64,000 nucleotides of DNA from Paludisphaera rhizosphaerae (lineage in GTDB: Bacteria > Planctomycetota > Planctomycetia > Isosphaerales > Isosphaeraceae): positions 1 to 64,000 of the forward strand of contig NZ_JAALCR010000025.1 in NCBI RefSeq assembly GCF_011065895.1, read 5' to 3'. This document shows, in pieces, positions 35,272-43,680 of this stretch. Every line of letters starts with the position of its first letter. Within the stretch, counting starts at the first letter, position 1. Below the pieces are notes generated by a model, which worked only from the letters and a program-made list of their open reading frames with translations, searched no databases and was not told the origin of the DNA. The position numbers and the translations under genes were made by a program.

Positions 35272-36987
35272 ATGTTTCGCCGCCCCTCGACGCTCGGCCG
35301 CCGCAGCGCTCCTCGTCGCCGCAACGCCTTCGTCCCGACGGCCGTTGGGGCGGCCGCCCTGGAGGTCCGCCAGGTGATGTCCACCGCCTCGCTCGTCTCC
35401 GGGGTGCTGACCGTCACGGGGACCAACAACGCGGACTCGATCAGCGTCGTGGAGAGCGGCTCGACCATCACGGCCGACGGCAAGAAGTTCACGACGTCGC
35501 AGGTCAAGTCGATCGTCGTCAACGGTCTCAACGGCAAGGATACGATCGTTGTGAAGTCCACCAAGCCGACGACGCTCAACGGCGGCGACGGGGACGACGC
35601 CCTGACGGCCACGTCGGGCCTGGACGTCCTCAACGGCGGCTCTGGGAACAATACCTATCCCAACACGGCGGCCCTGGACACGGTCGTCGATCCGGTGCTC
35701 ACCGCTGGCAAGAAGATGGCCAAGGCCGTCATGGACAAATACCAGGCCCTCGGAGGCTCGGCCGCGCTGGGGACGCCGAAGGGCGACCAGTACGCGACCG
35801 GGACGGGGTCCTGGACGTTCTTCCCGAACGGCGTGACCATCGCCTACTCGACGACCACCGGCGTCCACGTCGTCTCGGGAGCGATCGGCGCCCGGTATCA
35901 GGACCTTGCCGGCCCCGGCGGCATGCTGGGCTTCCCCACCTCGGAAGAACTGCAAAACGGGCCGGCGCGGGTGAGCCACTTCCAGAAGGGTTCCATCTAC
36001 TGGACCTACGACACCGGGACGCACCTGCTGTATGGGGCGATCCGCGACCGCTACGCGGCCCTCGGCGGGGCGACCAGCTTTCTCGGCCTGCCGCAGTACG
36101 ATCAGGTCACCCAGAGCAACGGGGGGATCTCCGCCGCGTTCAACGGCGGCACGCTCCTGGCCCGTCCGGGGGGCGGGGCGTTCGTGATCTACGGCGCAAT
36201 TCGGGACAAGTATTACGCCGTCGGGGCTTATGACGGCCCGTTGGGCTTCCCGACCTCGGACGAGATGTCGGTCGGCCCCACCCGGATGAACAGCTTCGAG
36301 CACGGATCGATCTACTGGACGGCGGCGACCGGCGCCCACATGGTGAATGGATCCGTCTTGACCCGCTACCTCGCCCTCGGCGGCCCATCCGGGGCCCTCG
36401 GAGCGCCGACCACGGACGTCTACAACTACGCCGGCAAGGGATCCGAGGAGGACTTCCAGGGAGGACGGCTCGGCGCCGTGCCGGGCGGGTCGGCCTTCTG
36501 GGTCTACGGGGCGATCCTCGACAAGTATCGGTCCCTTGGCGGCATAACCGGCCGGCTGGGCGCACCGATCGCGGACGAGAAGTCCGACGGCCCCGCGCGG
36601 GTGAGCCATTTCGCCGGCGGCTCGATCTATTGGACCTCCTCCTACGGAGCGCACATGATGTACGGGTCGATCCGCGACAAGTACCTGGCTCTCGGCGGGG
36701 CGGCTGGATGGCTTGGGGCGCCGACGCAGGACCAGCGCACCTACAGCACGGGCGAGGTCCTCACCTTCTCGGGCGGCACGCTCATCGCCCCGCTGTACGG
36801 CGGCCCCGCCTACGTGGTCTATGGCGCGATCCGCGACAAGTACAACTCCATGAGCGGCATCAACAGCCCCCTCGGTTTGCCGACGTCCGACGAGTACCAG
36901 GGGTCGAACGGCTACCGGGTCTCCAACTTCCAGCACGGCCGGATCTACTGGCGGAGCGACACCGGGGCGTTCGTCGTCTACTCCTGA
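35272..36987 (+). CDS. Surface protein with RTX-like turn and eight LGFP repeats
   Basis: The ATG at 35272 has GGGAGA upstream and gives MFRRPSTLGRRSAPRRRNAF, then the surface motif AAALEVRQVMSTAS. Residues about 45-135 are a beta-roll-like domain (GTNNADSISV, LNGGDGDDAL, LNGGSGNN). The rest holds eight LGFP repeats, with units such as KYQALGGSAALGTP, RYAALGGATSFLGLP, KYYAVGAYDGPLGFP and KYNSMSGINSPLGLP, each followed by a SxxxGSIYWT element. LGFP repeats are known from cell-wall-associated proteins of actinobacteria and are thought to bind the envelope. It is a paralogue of the next gene without the protease domain. A start at 35212 (GTG) is less likely. Confidence 0.93.
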   Translation: MFRRPSTLGRRSAPRRRNAFVPTAVGAAALEVRQVMSTASLVSGVLTVTGTNNADSISVVESGSTITADGKKFTTSQVKSIVVNGLNGKDTIVVKSTKPTTLNGGDGDDALTATSGLDVLNGGSGNNTYPNTAALDTVVDPVLTAGKKMAKAVMDKYQALGGSAALGTPKGDQYATGTGSWTFFPNGVTIAYSTTTGVHVVSGAIGARYQDLAGPGGMLGFPTSEELQNGPARVSHFQKGSIYWTYDTGTHLLYGAIRDRYAALGGATSFLGLPQYDQVTQSNGGISAAFNGGTLLARPGGGAFVIYGAIRDKYYAVGAYDGPLGFPTSDEMSVGPTRMNSFEHGSIYWTAATGAHMVNGSVLTRYLALGGPSGALGAPTTDVYNYAGKGSEEDFQGGRLGAVPGGSAFWVYGAILDKYRSLGGITGRLGAPIADEKSDGPARVSHFAGGSIYWTSSYGAHMMYGSIRDKYLALGGAAGWLGAPTQDQRTYSTGEVLTFSGGTLIAPLYGGPAYVVYGAIRDKYNSMSGINSPLGLPTSDEYQGSNGYRVSNFQHGRIYWRSDTGAFVVYS

Positions 36988-37011
36988 GCCTCCACCGTCA
37001 GCATCGTCTTC

Positions 37012-37045
37012 GCGAAAGACCTCGGCCCCGGCCGGGGTCTTTCGC
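37012..37045 (+). terminator. Rho-independent terminator behind the LGFP gene
   Basis: GCGAAAGACC and GGTCTTTCGC pair, and the inner bases extend the stem to about 14 bp with a G-C-rich top. The right arm contains a short T run. It starts 24 bases after the stop. Confidence 0.85.
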
Positions 37046-37100
37046 ATTCGAAATTCCAGTTCGACGAGCATGAGAGCGACGAACGCTTGGATTGCATACG

Positions 37101-37210
37101 GCGGAGGAGAAAGGGGACTGGCTCCCGGCGCGAGCGCCTTGTCCCTTGGGAGTCAAGGGGGACAGGCACCTCCGCTGCGCTGCGGAGCCAGTCCCCGTTG
37201 ACTCCTCCGC
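37101..37210. repeat. Long inverted repeat, family C
   Basis: The outer arms are GCGGAGGAG and CTCCTCCGC; the inner arms are GGGGACTGGCTCC (37113-37125) and GGAGCCAGTCCCC (37184-37196). The loop holds GGGGGACAGGCACC. It lies in the 361-base gap between the two LGFP genes, where I see no gene. Confidence 0.8.
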
Positions 37211-37348
37211 TCCGTGTGCAACCCGATCGTTCGTCGCTCTAGGACAAATCGCGGAATCGCTGGCGTGATCCGCTTCTCCTCCGCGTGGATGAGGTCGGCA
37301 GACCGAGTGCCTCGCCCCCTCCAACACCCCGCACCGGAGACACCCGCC

Positions 37349-39907
37349 ATGTCCGGACGCCCCGCCCCCATCGCCCGCCTCTTCGGCCGCCGCAGCGCTC
37401 CCCGCCGCCGCAACGCCTTCGTCCCGACCCCGCTCGGGCCCGTCGCGCTGGAGACCCGCCAGTTGATGTCGACGGCCACGCTCTCGCAGGGGATTCTCAC
37501 CGTCACCGGCACCAACAACGCGGACGTGATCACCGTCGCCGACAGCGGCGCGAACATCGTCGTCGACGGCAAGTCGATCGCGAAGTCCTCGGTTTCGACG
37601 ATCGTCGTCAACGGGCTGGGAGGCAAGGACACGATCGTCGTCGCGTCGACCAAGGCGGCCACGCTCAACGGCGGCGACGGCGACGACACCCTCGTCGCCG
37701 GCTCGGGCCGAGACGTCCTCAACGGCGGCGCTGGGAACAACGTCTACACGGGCACGATCGACGCCGACCTGATCGTCGACCCCAAGCTGACCGCCGGCGT
37801 GAAGATGATCAAGGCGATCATGGACAAGTACCAGGCGCTCGGCGGCTCGGCCGGCTCGATGGGCCAGCCCACCGGCAGCCAGATGAGCGGCGGCGACGGC
37901 TCGTGGATCGACTTCAAGGGGGGGCGGATCGCCTACTCGCCGTCGACCGGGGCGCACTCGGTGGTCGGGGCGATCCTTGACAAGTACAACTCGCTCGGCG
38001 GGCCGGCCGGCGCTCTGGGCTTCCCCGTGACCGACGAGGCCAACTGGGTCACGTCCGCCTGGCGGGTCAGCCAGTTCAAGAACGGCGGCATCTTCTGGAA
38101 CAACGGCACCGGCGCGCTGGCGTTCTCCGGGACGATCTGGCAGAGGTATCGCAACATGGGCGGGCCGGTCGGCGGCCTGGGCCTGCCGCACGACGCCCAG
38201 CAGTCGATGCCGACGTATGACTACTGCGAGTTCGAAGGCGGGACGATCCTCGCCGCCAAGGGGGGCCCGGCGTACATCGTCAAGGGCGCCATCCTGGACA
38301 AGTACTATTCCCTCCAGGGCTGGTTCGGCAAGCTGGGCCTCCCCACCTCCGACGAGCTGACGGTCGGCTCGGCGAAGGTCAGCCACTTCCAGAACGGCTC
38401 GATCTACTGGACGGGCGACCTCGGCGCGAAGGTGCTGTACGGGGCGTTCCGCGACAAGTACCAGGCCCTGGGCGGCCCGGCCGGGTTCCTCGGCATGCCG
38501 ATGCAGGACCAGCAGACGGCCGACCCCCGATTGGCCGGCGGCGACTGGTGCAACCTCCAGGGGGGGACGCTCGTGCTGGCCCCCAACGGCCAGGTCTACG
38601 AGGTCCACGGCGCGATCCTCGACAAGTATTACTCGCTCGGCGGCGGCTACGGCCTGCTGGGCGTGCCCCTCTCCGACGAGTACCAGAGCTCCGACGGCTG
38701 GCGGGTCTCCAACTTCCAGTACGGCACGATCATGTGGCGCGGCGACAAGGGGGGCGCCCACCTGCTCTTCAACCGCAACGACGTCGTCGCCGCCCTGAAG
38801 CGCTCCGAGCGCGACGGAGTCCTCGACGCCGGCGAGTTCAGCTACTTCAAGACGATCGCCAACGACGCCAACGTCTACATCCCCGACTGGGTCCGTTACC
38901 TGACCCAGAAGGTCATCAACGGCGACAAGGCGAATTACTACTCGCAGGGCCAGTACGTGAACAACCTCTATGCGGGGGCTCCGGCGAGGTCCGTGGACCT
39001 GCTGGAGAAGGAGTGGTTCGAGGGCGCCGACCGTCCGCTCACGAACTTCGTCCGGACCAACAGCGACGGGACCTGGACCACCGTCAACGGCGGCGCGTAT
39101 TCGGCGGTCGCCGGGCCGCTGTTCGGCGCCAACGGGCCCGTCTACACCGACGTTTATCAGGGGAACCTCGGCGACTGCTACTTGCTGGCCTCGCTGGCGG
39201 AGACGGCCTACCGCGACCCGACGTCGATCCAAAACATGTTCATCGACAATGGCGACGGGACGTTCACCGTCCGGTTCTTTCAGAACAGCTCGCCGAGGTA
39301 TGTGACGGTGGATCGCCAGCTTCCCAGCGGCGGCGGCGCGTTCGCCCAGACGACGGCCGGGCCGATCTGGGTCGCCCTGGCGGAGAAGGCGTACGCCCAG
39401 TTGAATGAGTCGGGATGGCTGGCGACGTCGGCCCTCGGGTTGAACAGCTACGGCGCGATCGAGAGCGGCAAGGCCTCGTACGCGCTGGCCGTCGTCACCG
39501 GTCGATCGACGGCCGCCGACACGACGGACATCGACTCGGCCTGGGCCGCGGGCAAGTCCGTGATCCTGGACACGGCCGCCACCAAGCTCTCGTACCTGGT
39601 CCCTAACCACTCGTACGCGGTGGTCGGCTACAACGCGACGACGAAGCTCTACACCCTGTTCAACCCCTGGGGCGTCAACGGCGGGACCATGCCGGACGGA
39701 ACCCATCGTCAGGGGGTGATCTATGAACTCGCCTCCTCCATCAAGAGCGACTTCTCGAACTCGGTTCTGACCAAGTCCGCCGCCACGGGCGGAACCGCGA
39801 CCGAGGCCGTCCGCGAGCTGGCCGCCATCACCCCCGCCGTTCAGCCCCGGTTCGTCCGCGGCGCGGGCTGGACGTCGCGGATGTGGTCGACGCCGCTGAG
39901 CGCCTGA
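37349..39907 (+). CDS. Surface LGFP-repeat protein with C-terminal calpain-like cysteine protease
   Basis: The ATG at 37349 gives an Arg-rich start (FGRRSAPRRRNAF) and the surface motif VALETRQLMSTAT. A beta-roll-like domain (LNGGDGDDTLVAGSGRDVL) follows, and then six LGFP repeats to about residue 470. After an EF-hand-like helical linker (KRSERDGVLDAGEFSYF), residues about 590-800 are a calpain family C2 domain. The site YQGNLGDCYLLASLAE holds Cys610, PNHSYAVVGYN holds His754 and FNPWG holds Asn772, so the catalytic triad is complete. The 852-residue protein is probably exported and anchored. Substrates may be neighbouring surface proteins, or it may process itself. It follows its protease-free paralogue on the same strand but behind a terminator. 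Confidence 0.94.
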   Translation: MSGRPAPIARLFGRRSAPRRRNAFVPTPLGPVALETRQLMSTATLSQGILTVTGTNNADVITVADSGANIVVDGKSIAKSSVSTIVVNGLGGKDTIVVASTKAATLNGGDGDDTLVAGSGRDVLNGGAGNNVYTGTIDADLIVDPKLTAGVKMIKAIMDKYQALGGSAGSMGQPTGSQMSGGDGSWIDFKGGRIAYSPSTGAHSVVGAILDKYNSLGGPAGALGFPVTDEANWVTSAWRVSQFKNGGIFWNNGTGALAFSGTIWQRYRNMGGPVGGLGLPHDAQQSMPTYDYCEFEGGTILAAKGGPAYIVKGAILDKYYSLQGWFGKLGLPTSDELTVGSAKVSHFQNGSIYWTGDLGAKVLYGAFRDKYQALGGPAGFLGMPMQDQQTADPRLAGGDWCNLQGGTLVLAPNGQVYEVHGAILDKYYSLGGGYGLLGVPLSDEYQSSDGWRVSNFQYGTIMWRGDKGGAHLLFNRNDVVAALKRSERDGVLDAGEFSYFKTIANDANVYIPDWVRYLTQKVINGDKANYYSQGQYVNNLYAGAPARSVDLLEKEWFEGADRPLTNFVRTNSDGTWTTVNGGAYSAVAGPLFGANGPVYTDVYQGNLGDCYLLASLAETAYRDPTSIQNMFIDNGDGTFTVRFFQNSSPRYVTVDRQLPSGGGAFAQTTAGPIWVALAEKAYAQLNESGWLATSALGLNSYGAIESGKASYALAVVTGRSTAADTTDIDSAWAAGKSVILDTAATKLSYLVPNHSYAVVGYNATTKLYTLFNPWGVNGGTMPDGTHRQGVIYELASSIKSDFSNSVLTKSAATGGTATEAVRELAAITPAVQPRFVRGAGWTSRMWSTPLSA

Positions 39908-39952
39908 GGCTTCAAACGCGAATCGCGCGAATGAGAGTAGACCCTGGCGGCC

Positions 39953-40160
39953 TTCCCCCCTCGCGGGGGAGAGTCCGTTAGGGTCGCTGCTCCTGAAAAA
40001 GTATCGGGTCGTCAGCCCGCCAGGATAGGGAAGCCGCGCAGCGGCGGGTGAGGGTCAGCGGATTTTGGAGGACACGTCGGTCATGACTCGCTCAATCCGA
40101 AGCGCGACGACCCTCATCCGGCCTTCGGCCACCTTCTCCCGGGGGGAGAAGGGACATCTC
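39953..40160. repeat. Palindromic repeat, family A, composite
   Basis: The left unit has CTTCCCCCCTCGCGGGGGAG, the middle has GCCGCGCAGCGGCGGGTGAG, and the right unit has CTCATCCGGCCTTCGGCCAC then CTTCTCCCGGGGGGAGAAG. It fills most of the 352-base gap before the kinase gene; no gene seen. Confidence 0.78.
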
Positions 40161-40259
40161 ATATCGGCCTCGTTGAATGTCGATCGCACGCCCTGGCCTC
40201 GTCCGTTCCGTCCGCATACACTCGCTCCATATTCAATTCCCTTCACATCGGCGGTCCCC

Positions 40260-43200
40260 ATGAACGAACGATCCGTCTTCCTGGCGGCGCTGGAGATCGA
40301 GGACCCCGAGGCTCGCCGGGCCTTTCTGGACGAGGCCTGCCGCGACGACGCGTCGCTCCGCGCCCGGATCGACGAGTTGCTGGCGGCGCTCCACGAGACC
40401 AGGGGGTTCATGAATCGGCCGGCGGCGGAGGCGTCGTCGTTCGATCCTCCCACCGAATTGCACGGCGCGTTCCCCGTCCCGCCGGAGCCGCCAGCCGGCG
40501 CGACGGGTCAACTGCTGGCGGGGCGGTACCTCGTCGGTCCCGAGATCGGTCGGGGCGGGATGGGGACCGTCTACCGGGCCGAGCAGGTCGCTCCGGTGAA
40601 GCGTCCCGTGGCCGTCAAGCTGGTCAACCCGGGCATGGACTCGCGATCCGTCCTGCTGCGGTTCGAGGCCGAACGCCAGGCCCTGGCCGTGATGGACCAC
40701 CCCAACATCGCCAAGGTCCTCGACGCCGGCGCCGCCGCCGACGGCCGGCCGTTCTTCGTCATGGAGCTGGTCAAGGGCGCGCCGCTGACCGAGTACTGCG
40801 ACTCGAAGCGGCTGCCGGTGGCCGATCGCCTGGAGCTGTTCCGCAAGGTCTGCTCGGCCGTGCAGCACGCCCATCAAAAGGGGGTGATCCACCGCGATTT
40901 GAAGCCGTCGAACGTGCTGGTGGAGGAACGCGACGGCGCGGCGTCGCCCAAGGTGATCGACTTCGGGCTGGCGAAGGCGGTGGGGGGCGCGGCGTTGACG
41001 GAGCAGACGCTCGACTCGTCGCCGGGTTCGGTGGCGGGGACGCCCTTGTACATGGCGCCCGAGCAGGCGGGGGCCGAGGCCCGCGACGTGGACACTCGCG
41101 CCGACGTTTACGCGTTGGGGGCGATGCTCTACGAGCTGCTGACGGGGACGCCGCCGATCGGCCGCGACACGCTGCGTCGCGCCGCCTGGCACGAGGTGCT
41201 GCGGGCCATCCGCGAGGACGAACCGCCGCCGCCCTCCAGCCGGATCGGCTCGGCGGCCGACCTCCCCTCGGTGGCGGCGAACCGCGACGCCGAGCCCGTG
41301 CGGCTGGGCCGGTTCGTGCGTGGGGATCTGGACTGGGTGGTGATGAAGGCGTTGGAGAAGGATCGGTCGCGGCGGTACGACTCGGCCGCGGCGTTCGGCG
41401 CCGACCTGGAGCGGTTCCTCAACCACGAGCCGGTGTCGGCGGGGCCGCCGACGCTGCGCTATCGGCTTGGCAAGTTCGCGGCGCGGAACCGGGCGGCGGT
41501 CACGGCGGCCTCGTTGATCTTCCTGTCGCTGGCCGCCGGGACCGTGGCCGCGACGCTCGGCATGATGGAGGCCCGCCGCCAACGCGACGCCGCCGACAAG
41601 GCGCTCCACCAGGCGGAGACGAACCTGGACTACGCCCGGAAAGGGAACGCGATCCTTGGCTCCGTCTTCGAGGGGCTCAACCCGGAGCGCATCACCGATC
41701 GGCCCTTGCAGGACGTCCTGAAGGAGAACCTGGCGACAGCCGCGCGCGACCTGGACGCGGCGGGGCTGGGCGACCCCTCGGCCGTGGCCGAGATGCAGCA
41801 AACGCTCGGCGTTTCGCTGATGGGCCTGGGCGACTACGACGCGGCGACCGCCCTGCTGGAGAAGGCCGCCGCCGACCTTGCCGAGAAGCTCGGCCCCGAC
41901 GATCGCAAGACGCTCGTGTGTCGCACCGCTCTGGGCGAGATCCATCGCACGGCCGGCCGGCTCGACAAGGCCGTGCCGCTTCTGGATGCGACGCTCGCGA
42001 CGATGAAGGCGAAGCTCGGCCCCGACGACCCCGACACTCTCACCTGCATGAACAACCTCGCGCTGGCGTACCGGGACGCCGGACGGTTCGCCGAGGCCGT
42101 CGCGTTGTGGGAGCCGGCGCTCGCCGCGAGGAAGGCGAAGCTCGGACCCGACGATCCGGCGACCCTTCTCGCCATGAACAGCCTGGCGAACGGCTACATG
42201 GACCTCGGCCGCTTCGCCGAGGCGACGTCGCTCTGGGAGCAGGCCCTGGCGGGCCGCAAGGCGAAGCTCGGCCCCGACCACCCCCACACTCTCAACACGA
42301 TGGACAACCTGGCCGGCGCCTACGCGGCCGTCGGGCGGCGGGACGAGGCGTTGAAGCTCTGGGAGGAGACGCTTCGGCTGACCAAGGCCCGCCTCGGCAA
42401 CGACCATCCCGACTCGCTCGTCGCCATGAACAACCTGGCCGGCACCTTGCGCGACGCCAACCGGCCCCTTGAAGCCGTGCCGATCCACGAGGAGGCGCTG
42501 CGGCTGATGCGCCTCAAGTTCGGCCCCGACCACCCCACCACCTTGCAGGCCATGAACAACCTGGCCGGCGATTACTGGATGGCCCTCCAGTTCGACAAGG
42601 CGGAGCCGATCTTCGAGGAGGTGCTGGCCCTACGCAAGGCGAAGCTCGGCCCCGACCATCCCGACGTCCCCGGCGCCATGAACAACCTGGCCACCGTCTA
42701 CCGCGACGGCGGCAAGATCGATAAGGCGATCCCGCTGTACCAGCAGGTGATCCCTCTGCTGGAGAAGGCTCGCGGGCGGGATCATCCCTACACCCAGAGC
42801 GCCATCGGCAATCTGGGCATGGCCTACCTCTACACCAAGCGGTCCGCCGAGGCCGTCCCGCTGCTGGAAGAGACTCACGCCGCCAGTCGATCCAACCCGA
42901 CGCTCGCCTGGGCCGGCCCGTTCCTGCTCGACGCCTACGCCTCCACGGGCAAGAACGACGAGGCCGCCAAGCTGATCCCGGAGATCCTCGCCGAGGCCCG
43001 TCGCGCCAACCCCAAGGACAGCCCGACGCTCTCCTCGCGGATCGCCGAGTGCAGTCTGATGCTCCTGCGGATCGGGAAGTTCGCTGAGGCCGAGCCCCTG
43101 CTCCGCGAGAATCTCGACATCCGTCGCCGCACCCAGCCCGACTCCTGGAGCACCTTCAACACCATGTCCCAACTCGGCGGCGCGCTGCTGGGTCAAAAGA

Positions 43201-43382
43201 AGTACGACGAGGCCGAGCCCCTGCTGGTGCAAGGCTACGAGGGCCTCCAGCAGCGCCGGGAGGCCATCCCTCCCCAGGCTGCCGAGCGCATCCCCGAGGC
43301 CCTGAACCGTCTGATCGAACTCTACAACGCCACCAACCGTCCCGACGAGGCCGCCAAACGGCAGGCCGAGCGCAAGCCCTGA
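40260..43382 (+). CDS. Ser/Thr protein kinase with long TPR tail
   Basis: The 1040-residue protein starts MNERSVFLAALEIEDPEARR. The kinase domain has the glycine loop GRGGMG (98-103), Lys120 in VAVK, HRD at 211-213, DFG at 234-236, MAPEQ and DVYALGAMLYELLTG, so it should be active. A membrane helix lies near residues 410-430. The tail holds about ten tetratricopeptide units of 42 residues in the kinesin-light-chain style, for example AKLGPDDPDTLTCMNNLALA and KLGPDHPHTLNTMDNLAGAY, which usually bind peptides or proteins. The kinase domain nearly duplicates that of the minus-strand kinase at 29577. The longest frame starts at 40065 inside a palindromic repeat and is rejected. Confidence 0.96.
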   Translation: MNERSVFLAALEIEDPEARRAFLDEACRDDASLRARIDELLAALHETRGFMNRPAAEASSFDPPTELHGAFPVPPEPPAGATGQLLAGRYLVGPEIGRGGMGTVYRAEQVAPVKRPVAVKLVNPGMDSRSVLLRFEAERQALAVMDHPNIAKVLDAGAAADGRPFFVMELVKGAPLTEYCDSKRLPVADRLELFRKVCSAVQHAHQKGVIHRDLKPSNVLVEERDGAASPKVIDFGLAKAVGGAALTEQTLDSSPGSVAGTPLYMAPEQAGAEARDVDTRADVYALGAMLYELLTGTPPIGRDTLRRAAWHEVLRAIREDEPPPPSSRIGSAADLPSVAANRDAEPVRLGRFVRGDLDWVVMKALEKDRSRRYDSAAAFGADLERFLNHEPVSAGPPTLRYRLGKFAARNRAAVTAASLIFLSLAAGTVAATLGMMEARRQRDAADKALHQAETNLDYARKGNAILGSVFEGLNPERITDRPLQDVLKENLATAARDLDAAGLGDPSAVAEMQQTLGVSLMGLGDYDAATALLEKAAADLAEKLGPDDRKTLVCRTALGEIHRTAGRLDKAVPLLDATLATMKAKLGPDDPDTLTCMNNLALAYRDAGRFAEAVALWEPALAARKAKLGPDDPATLLAMNSLANGYMDLGRFAEATSLWEQALAGRKAKLGPDHPHTLNTMDNLAGAYAAVGRRDEALKLWEETLRLTKARLGNDHPDSLVAMNNLAGTLRDANRPLEAVPIHEEALRLMRLKFGPDHPTTLQAMNNLAGDYWMALQFDKAEPIFEEVLALRKAKLGPDHPDVPGAMNNLATVYRDGGKIDKAIPLYQQVIPLLEKARGRDHPYTQSAIGNLGMAYLYTKRSAEAVPLLEETHAASRSNPTLAWAGPFLLDAYASTGKNDEAAKLIPEILAEARRANPKDSPTLSSRIAECSLMLLRIGKFAEAEPLLRENLDIRRRTQPDSWSTFNTMSQLGGALLGQKKYDEAEPLLVQGYEGLQQRREAIPPQAAERIPEALNRLIELYNATNRPDEAAKRQAERKP
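40494..41454 (+). repeat. Inverted long repeat, copy 2: kinase-domain coding segment
   Basis: This segment matches 31196-32156 on the opposite strand, from GATGQLLAGRY to the NHExVSAGPPT end. The two copies face each other across about 8.3 kb that contains the RTX gene, an ECF sigma gene and both LGFP genes. Confidence 0.88.
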
Positions 43383-43680
43383 TCCGGCGAATCCTGGAGT
43401 CAGCCCCGACAGGACATTGAGATTCGACGGATTGGTCCTCGCTCCGGGATCGGGCTGAAGGTCTATTTCCGCCGGGCCGACAAAAGGTTGGAATTGACGA
43501 TGAGGTTCATCGCGCGCGCCCTTCTCGACGTGATGAACCGCAAGATCCCCGCCGCGACGAACGAGGCGGGGGTCGGCGTCTCCTCGGCGACCTTCACGGT
43601 CGTCGGCTTCCAACCGCTCCGGATCGAACGCGCCCCTCTGGGCCGATCGCGCCGGGCCGAGACCTCGATGCGGAGATTCC

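Noticed and set aside
35700-36990. Periodic DNA similarity suggesting a tandem repeat locus
   Set aside because: It is explained by the LGFP protein repeats.
43383-43680. A reading frame across the gap before the antiporter
   Set aside because: It has an early ATG, but the translation is unlike a protein, and it runs on into the antiporter in another frame. I see no gene or repeat in this gap.
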